A model generated the notes under the pieces. It ran no database searches. It saw only the letters and a list, made by a program, of their open reading frames with translations, and was not told where the DNA came from. This document shows positions 61,531-64,000 of a DNA stretch of 64,000 nt, in pieces. Made by a program: the position numbers and the translations under genes. Origin of the DNA: an uncultured Woeseiaceae bacterium (lineage in GTDB: Bacteria; Pseudomonadota; Gammaproteobacteria; Steroidobacterales; Woeseiaceae); contig CALZJH010000004.1 in the NCBI GenBank assembly GCA_945787845.1, positions 124,001-188,000 of the forward strand, given 5' to 3'. Positions within the stretch are counted from its first letter, which is position 1; the number at the start of each line of letters is the position of its first letter.

Positions 61531-62658
61531 CTATTTCTTCGGCGCCCTCCACTTATCCGCGAACTCAATCGTCGGCGGCGCAGCCTGTGACACCACCCGG
61601 TCACCGCGATTCGGAGTCTGCGCAAGCGTTGCCCACTGGGCAATTGAGAACTTCTCGGCGACCTGGATCACTTCGACGTCGCCCAGCGCGCTATCGCTGC
61701 TGCCGAGGCTGATGCCGGTTTCCGGATCGATGAGCTCTTCCCCTTTCGACATCACGGTGAGGCGGTCGCCCATGTCGACACCGTCTTCACCGATGTTCAG
61801 CCACACGCGCTTGCCTTCCGCTTTGATGATAGAGCCTTCCGCCGGACGCGCGCCGATCTCCTTGATGACGTCGTATACGCCCTTGTTGATGCCGGCGATC
61901 ACGGCCTGACCGATAGGGGTCTTGGCATAGCTACTGATGAAGCCGCCCAGCACGGCATCGCCGGTCCAGCCCGCGCCGGCGAGCGTCAGGCCCGATTCCT
62001 TGATGATGGACTCGACCTGTTTGGTGTACAGCACCTCGCTCGTGGTTGCGTCGATAAGCCGGAAGTTCAGACCGACCCGTCCCTTGCCACTCTTGATGCC
62101 GACGCCGCCAACCAGTGGTACCTTCCGGAACAATCCGCCAACGCCGCCGCCGGTGCTCGAGGTGTTCTCCTCGTAGTCGGTGACAACAACCTGCATCAAT
62201 AATTCGGCACCAAGCACTTGACCCGTCGCGGCTGCCGAAGGCTGTGCGACACGGCCGGACGTTGCCAGATCCTGCTCACCGAGTACGTTACCCAGCGCAG
62301 CACGCTCGACCAGGCGGAAGCGCCCGGTACGATTCATGGTATCGGTGACGATCGCCTCGATGCCGTTGACCGGCACGGTTCCACCCCCGACGTTCCATTC
62401 CGATTCGTAGGTGTTGCCGGCCGAATCAGTCACCTTGTAGGAACTGGCCGAGGAGTTGTTATCGACCTCCAGTACACCAACGCGAGTCTTTTTGCCCGCA
62501 AAATCTCCCCACTCGATGTTGAGCAGGTACTTGGCATCGATTTCGTCAATCTGCTCAGGTAACGGCGAGCGGCCCTTCTCGCTCGCGGAATAGGCCAGGA
62601 AGTCCGCGGACGCGAAGCTGAAGGCCAGAAGTAGAAAACCAGCAAGTAACAGGCGCAT
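61531..62658 (-). CDS. CsgG/HfaB-family outer-membrane assembly protein
   Basis: The 375-residue protein has a signal peptide (about 1-18, no lipobox Cys). The CsgG-type region includes RVGVLEVDNNSS, IVTDTMNRTGRFRLVERAAL, VLGEQDLATSGRV and GKGRVGLNFRLIDATTSEVL. A C-terminal domain (about 265-375) contains VWLNIGEDGVDMGDRLTVMS, an OB-like strand pattern. Known relatives form secretion pores for curli or holdfast, but no csgA/B-like gene is seen here. Lack of the lipid-anchor Cys is unlike CsgG. AAGGGGATCC precedes the ATG at 62658. Confidence 0.78.
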   Translation of the reverse strand: MRLLLAGFLLLAFSFASADFLAYSASEKGRSPLPEQIDEIDAKYLLNIEWGDFAGKKTRVGVLEVDNNSSASSYKVTDSAGNTYESEWNVGGGTVPVNGIEAIVTDTMNRTGRFRLVERAALGNVLGEQDLATSGRVAQPSAAATGQVLGAELLMQVVVTDYEENTSSTGGGVGGLFRKVPLVGGVGIKSGKGRVGLNFRLIDATTSEVLYTKQVESIIKESGLTLAGAGWTGDAVLGGFISSYAKTPIGQAVIAGINKGVYDVIKEIGARPAEGSIIKAEGKRVWLNIGEDGVDMGDRLTVMSKGEELIDPETGISLGSSDSALGDVEVIQVAEKFSIAQWATLAQTPNRGDRVVSQAAPPTIEFADKWRAPKK

Positions 62659-62816
62659 TTGGATCCCCTTCAAGTAATTTTTCTTGTCGTTATATGGTCC
62701 AATGATACTACTGCGCCCGCGCAACGTGGTGCAACCTGAACCCGGCTCCCGTCCGAAGAAGGCCCTGCCGCTGGCGTTGTGTGATCTGATCGTCTGGCGA
62801 CTGCAAGCTCACAGAA

Positions 62817-63530
62817 TTAGGCTGGCGCCGGCGCAGAATATAAACCAAGTATCAGTGCGACATGTGCTGCTGAATGCGCCAATATGACTATCCATAAATT
62901 GCGACCGCATAGCAGGTAGGCTGCGCCCCAGATCAATCCCATCACCGATGTCATCACTACTCCACCGAGGCCCCACTGGAAGTGTACTGAGCCGAATATC
63001 AACGCCTGCGACACAACTGCGAGCACCGCGGCCGCCGGGGCCTCGCCATAGAGACGCTCGAATTGCCGGATCAGGAAGCCGCGATACACGATTTCTTCGG
63101 GTATTGCGGCGGTCAGCGGTAGCAGTAACGCCATCGCCACGGCCGCCTGCGCATTGCCGCGAATGAAGTCGTATCGCGACATGTCCGGTGGCGGCAGGTC
63201 AAAATACGGCGCGAGTAGCTGGGGGACGAGCGCCTGTGCAGTGCCGAAGACAACCAGTATGCCGAACACCCAGAAGGGGACCGTCCACCAACGCCTGGGC
63301 CGGGTCATTCCCAGGCCAGCCAGCGATCCGGCCTGTCTAATCGTCAGCCACAACGCCGTGATCGCGCCTGCCATGACCGCAATGACGCCTCGTGCCTCCT
63401 CGCCCCAGGGGAGGCGGTCGGCCACGGCGAGCTCGCCGCCGAAAGCGACGGCCGATACGACAATAACAATGGCAATGGCGGTCAACGGACGTGGCCGCTG
63501 GTCCCGGACGTGCATTGATGTTCCGGTCAT
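62817..63530 (-). CDS. CPBP-family intramembrane protease
   Basis: The 237-residue membrane protein has about seven helices. The CPBP (CaaX protease and bacteriocin-processing, Rce1-like) motifs are IPEEIVYRGFLIRQFERLYG (EExxxR near 143-148), the His in FGSVHFQWGLGG and the final LAHSAAHV. The substrate is unknown. The ATG at 63530 is used. Between it and the divergent DUF305 gene is a 162-base gap with no clear promoter. Confidence 0.85.
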   Translation of the reverse strand: MTGTSMHVRDQRPRPLTAIAIVIVVSAVAFGGELAVADRLPWGEEARGVIAVMAGAITALWLTIRQAGSLAGLGMTRPRRWWTVPFWVFGILVVFGTAQALVPQLLAPYFDLPPPDMSRYDFIRGNAQAAVAMALLLPLTAAIPEEIVYRGFLIRQFERLYGEAPAAAVLAVVSQALIFGSVHFQWGLGGVVMTSVMGLIWGAAYLLCGRNLWIVILAHSAAHVALILGLYSAPAPA

Positions 63531-63692
63531 CGAAATTGCCCTCCATTGGAGACGTTGAAACGCCGCGACGGATTTCGCGTCAAGATAGCCGATCTGGCGG
63601 CAGGTGGGCTCGACATGCAGTAGGATTCAATAATCTGGAGTCACTACAGTCTATGTGAATACCCGTCGCACATCGACACTGGAGGAAGTACC

Positions 63693-64000
63693 TTGCAACG
63701 AGTTTCCGCTTTTCTACGTCGCTTGACTGGTTGCGCCATCGTGGGCGTCTTTTCTTTCGGTGCGTCGACAGCCGCGTTCTCACAGGCGCCGATCGTGCAG
63801 CCGGGTGCACCCGGCGAGCCTTCGCGTGAGCTGAGTGCCGACGCCGCCGTCGAGATAGCCGACACCAGTTACTCGCCCGATGACGCGCAGTTCATGCGGG
63901 ACATGATTCCGCACCACCACCAGGCCATCGAGATGGCGGACCTGGTTGCCGACCGGACCAACCGGCCGGAATTGATCGATGTCGCCGGGCGTATCAATGC
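63693..64000 (+). CDS. DUF305 family exported protein, 5' part
   Basis: The gene runs off the right edge. A TTG at 63693 after GGAGGAAG (63681-63688) starts a signal peptide (Arg-rich, then a hydrophobic stretch ending near AAFSQ). After a Pro-rich linker, YSPDDAQFMRDMIPHHHQAI and EMADLVADRTNRPEL are the opening of a DUF305 ferritin-like domain. Its His cluster is thought to bind metal, often copper. About 100 residues are visible. Confidence 0.82.
   Translation, partial: MQRVSAFLRRLTGCAIVGVFSFGASTAAFSQAPIVQPGAPGEPSRELSADAAVEIADTSYSPDDAQFMRDMIPHHHQAIEMADLVADRTNRPELIDVAGRIN

Noticed and set aside
60885-61643. A minus-strand frame reading through the small lipoprotein gene, tRNA-Ser and its terminator
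   Set aside because: It crosses a tRNA on the opposite strand and includes the translated reverse of that tRNA, a common false gene call.

Overview
The window is a stretch of bacterial chromosome, most likely from a free-living, probably aerobic gammaproteobacterium. The conserved blocks rnr-rlmB-rpsF-rpsR-rplI-dnaB-alr-radA, ffh-rpsP-rimM-trmD-rplS and dapA/gcvR-bcp, the Mla lipid-transport genes, BepA and CsgG-type lipoprotein genes all point that way. The SUF order (Rrf2 regulator-sufB-C-D-S-U-T) recalls Xanthomonadales/Woeseiaceae-like lineages, but the genus cannot be read from the sequence. Genes are densely packed with many 1-11 base overlaps and many TTG or GTG starts. I see no insertion sequence, phage, plasmid or CRISPR array.

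Region by region: (1) 1-6.4 kb holds the end of an FG-GAP repeat surface protein, a copper-export pair (copA plus an anchored cupredoxin) behind a 19-bp-spacer promoter, an unknown membrane protein and a membrane diguanylate cyclase. (2) 6.4-14.8 kb holds a tRNA-Leu with a truncated second copy, then RNA-decay, ribosomal, replication and cell-wall genes. (3) 14.8-18.6 kb (minus) encodes a signalling trio: CHASE2 Ser/Thr kinase, PP2C phosphatase and FHA protein. (4) 18.8-26.6 kb has radA, a CorC/CNNM-type protein, a CcsA-like protein, a metallo-beta-lactamase-fold phosphodiesterase, ffh and the rpsP operon. (5) 26.7-33.3 kb has a TRAP transporter with a TatT lipoprotein, a sugar-dehydrogenase-like beta-propeller and sppA. 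(6) 33.3-46.8 kb is the most unusual part. It contains a secreted beta-helix protein, a GDPD-like protein that has lost catalytic residues, amino-acid catabolism (tdh-kbl, putA, sdaA), a membrane AraC regulator with an S41 peptidase, and an unknown membrane protein. (7) 46.8-53.5 kb is sixA and the SUF iron-sulfur operon. (8) 53.6-64 kb has mlaFEDCB, mlaA, bepA, bcp, gcvR, dapA with a small lipoprotein, tRNA-Ser, a CsgG-like lipoprotein-export protein, a CPBP protease and the start of a DUF305 protein.

The main discovery lead is a small cyclic-di-GMP regulon. Two sequences match the class I c-di-GMP (GEMM) riboswitch. One precedes the secreted beta-helix gene (minus strand, 34423-34530) and the other precedes the unknown four-helix membrane protein (plus strand, 46044-46150). 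Both sit behind near-identical promoters (TTGAC[A/G], 16-nt spacer, CAAAAT), so the whole promoter-riboswitch cassette seems to have been copied. A third, internally deleted copy (34618-34682) lies back-to-back with the first. A diguanylate cyclase with a canonical active site lies in the same window. Other leads are the GDPD pseudoenzyme, an IscR type-1-like operator inside the suf promoter, the dyad in the copA promoter, a probable S6:S18 leader motif, a very long Ala/Glu tail on ribosomal protein S6, and a possible minimal BamC next to dapA.
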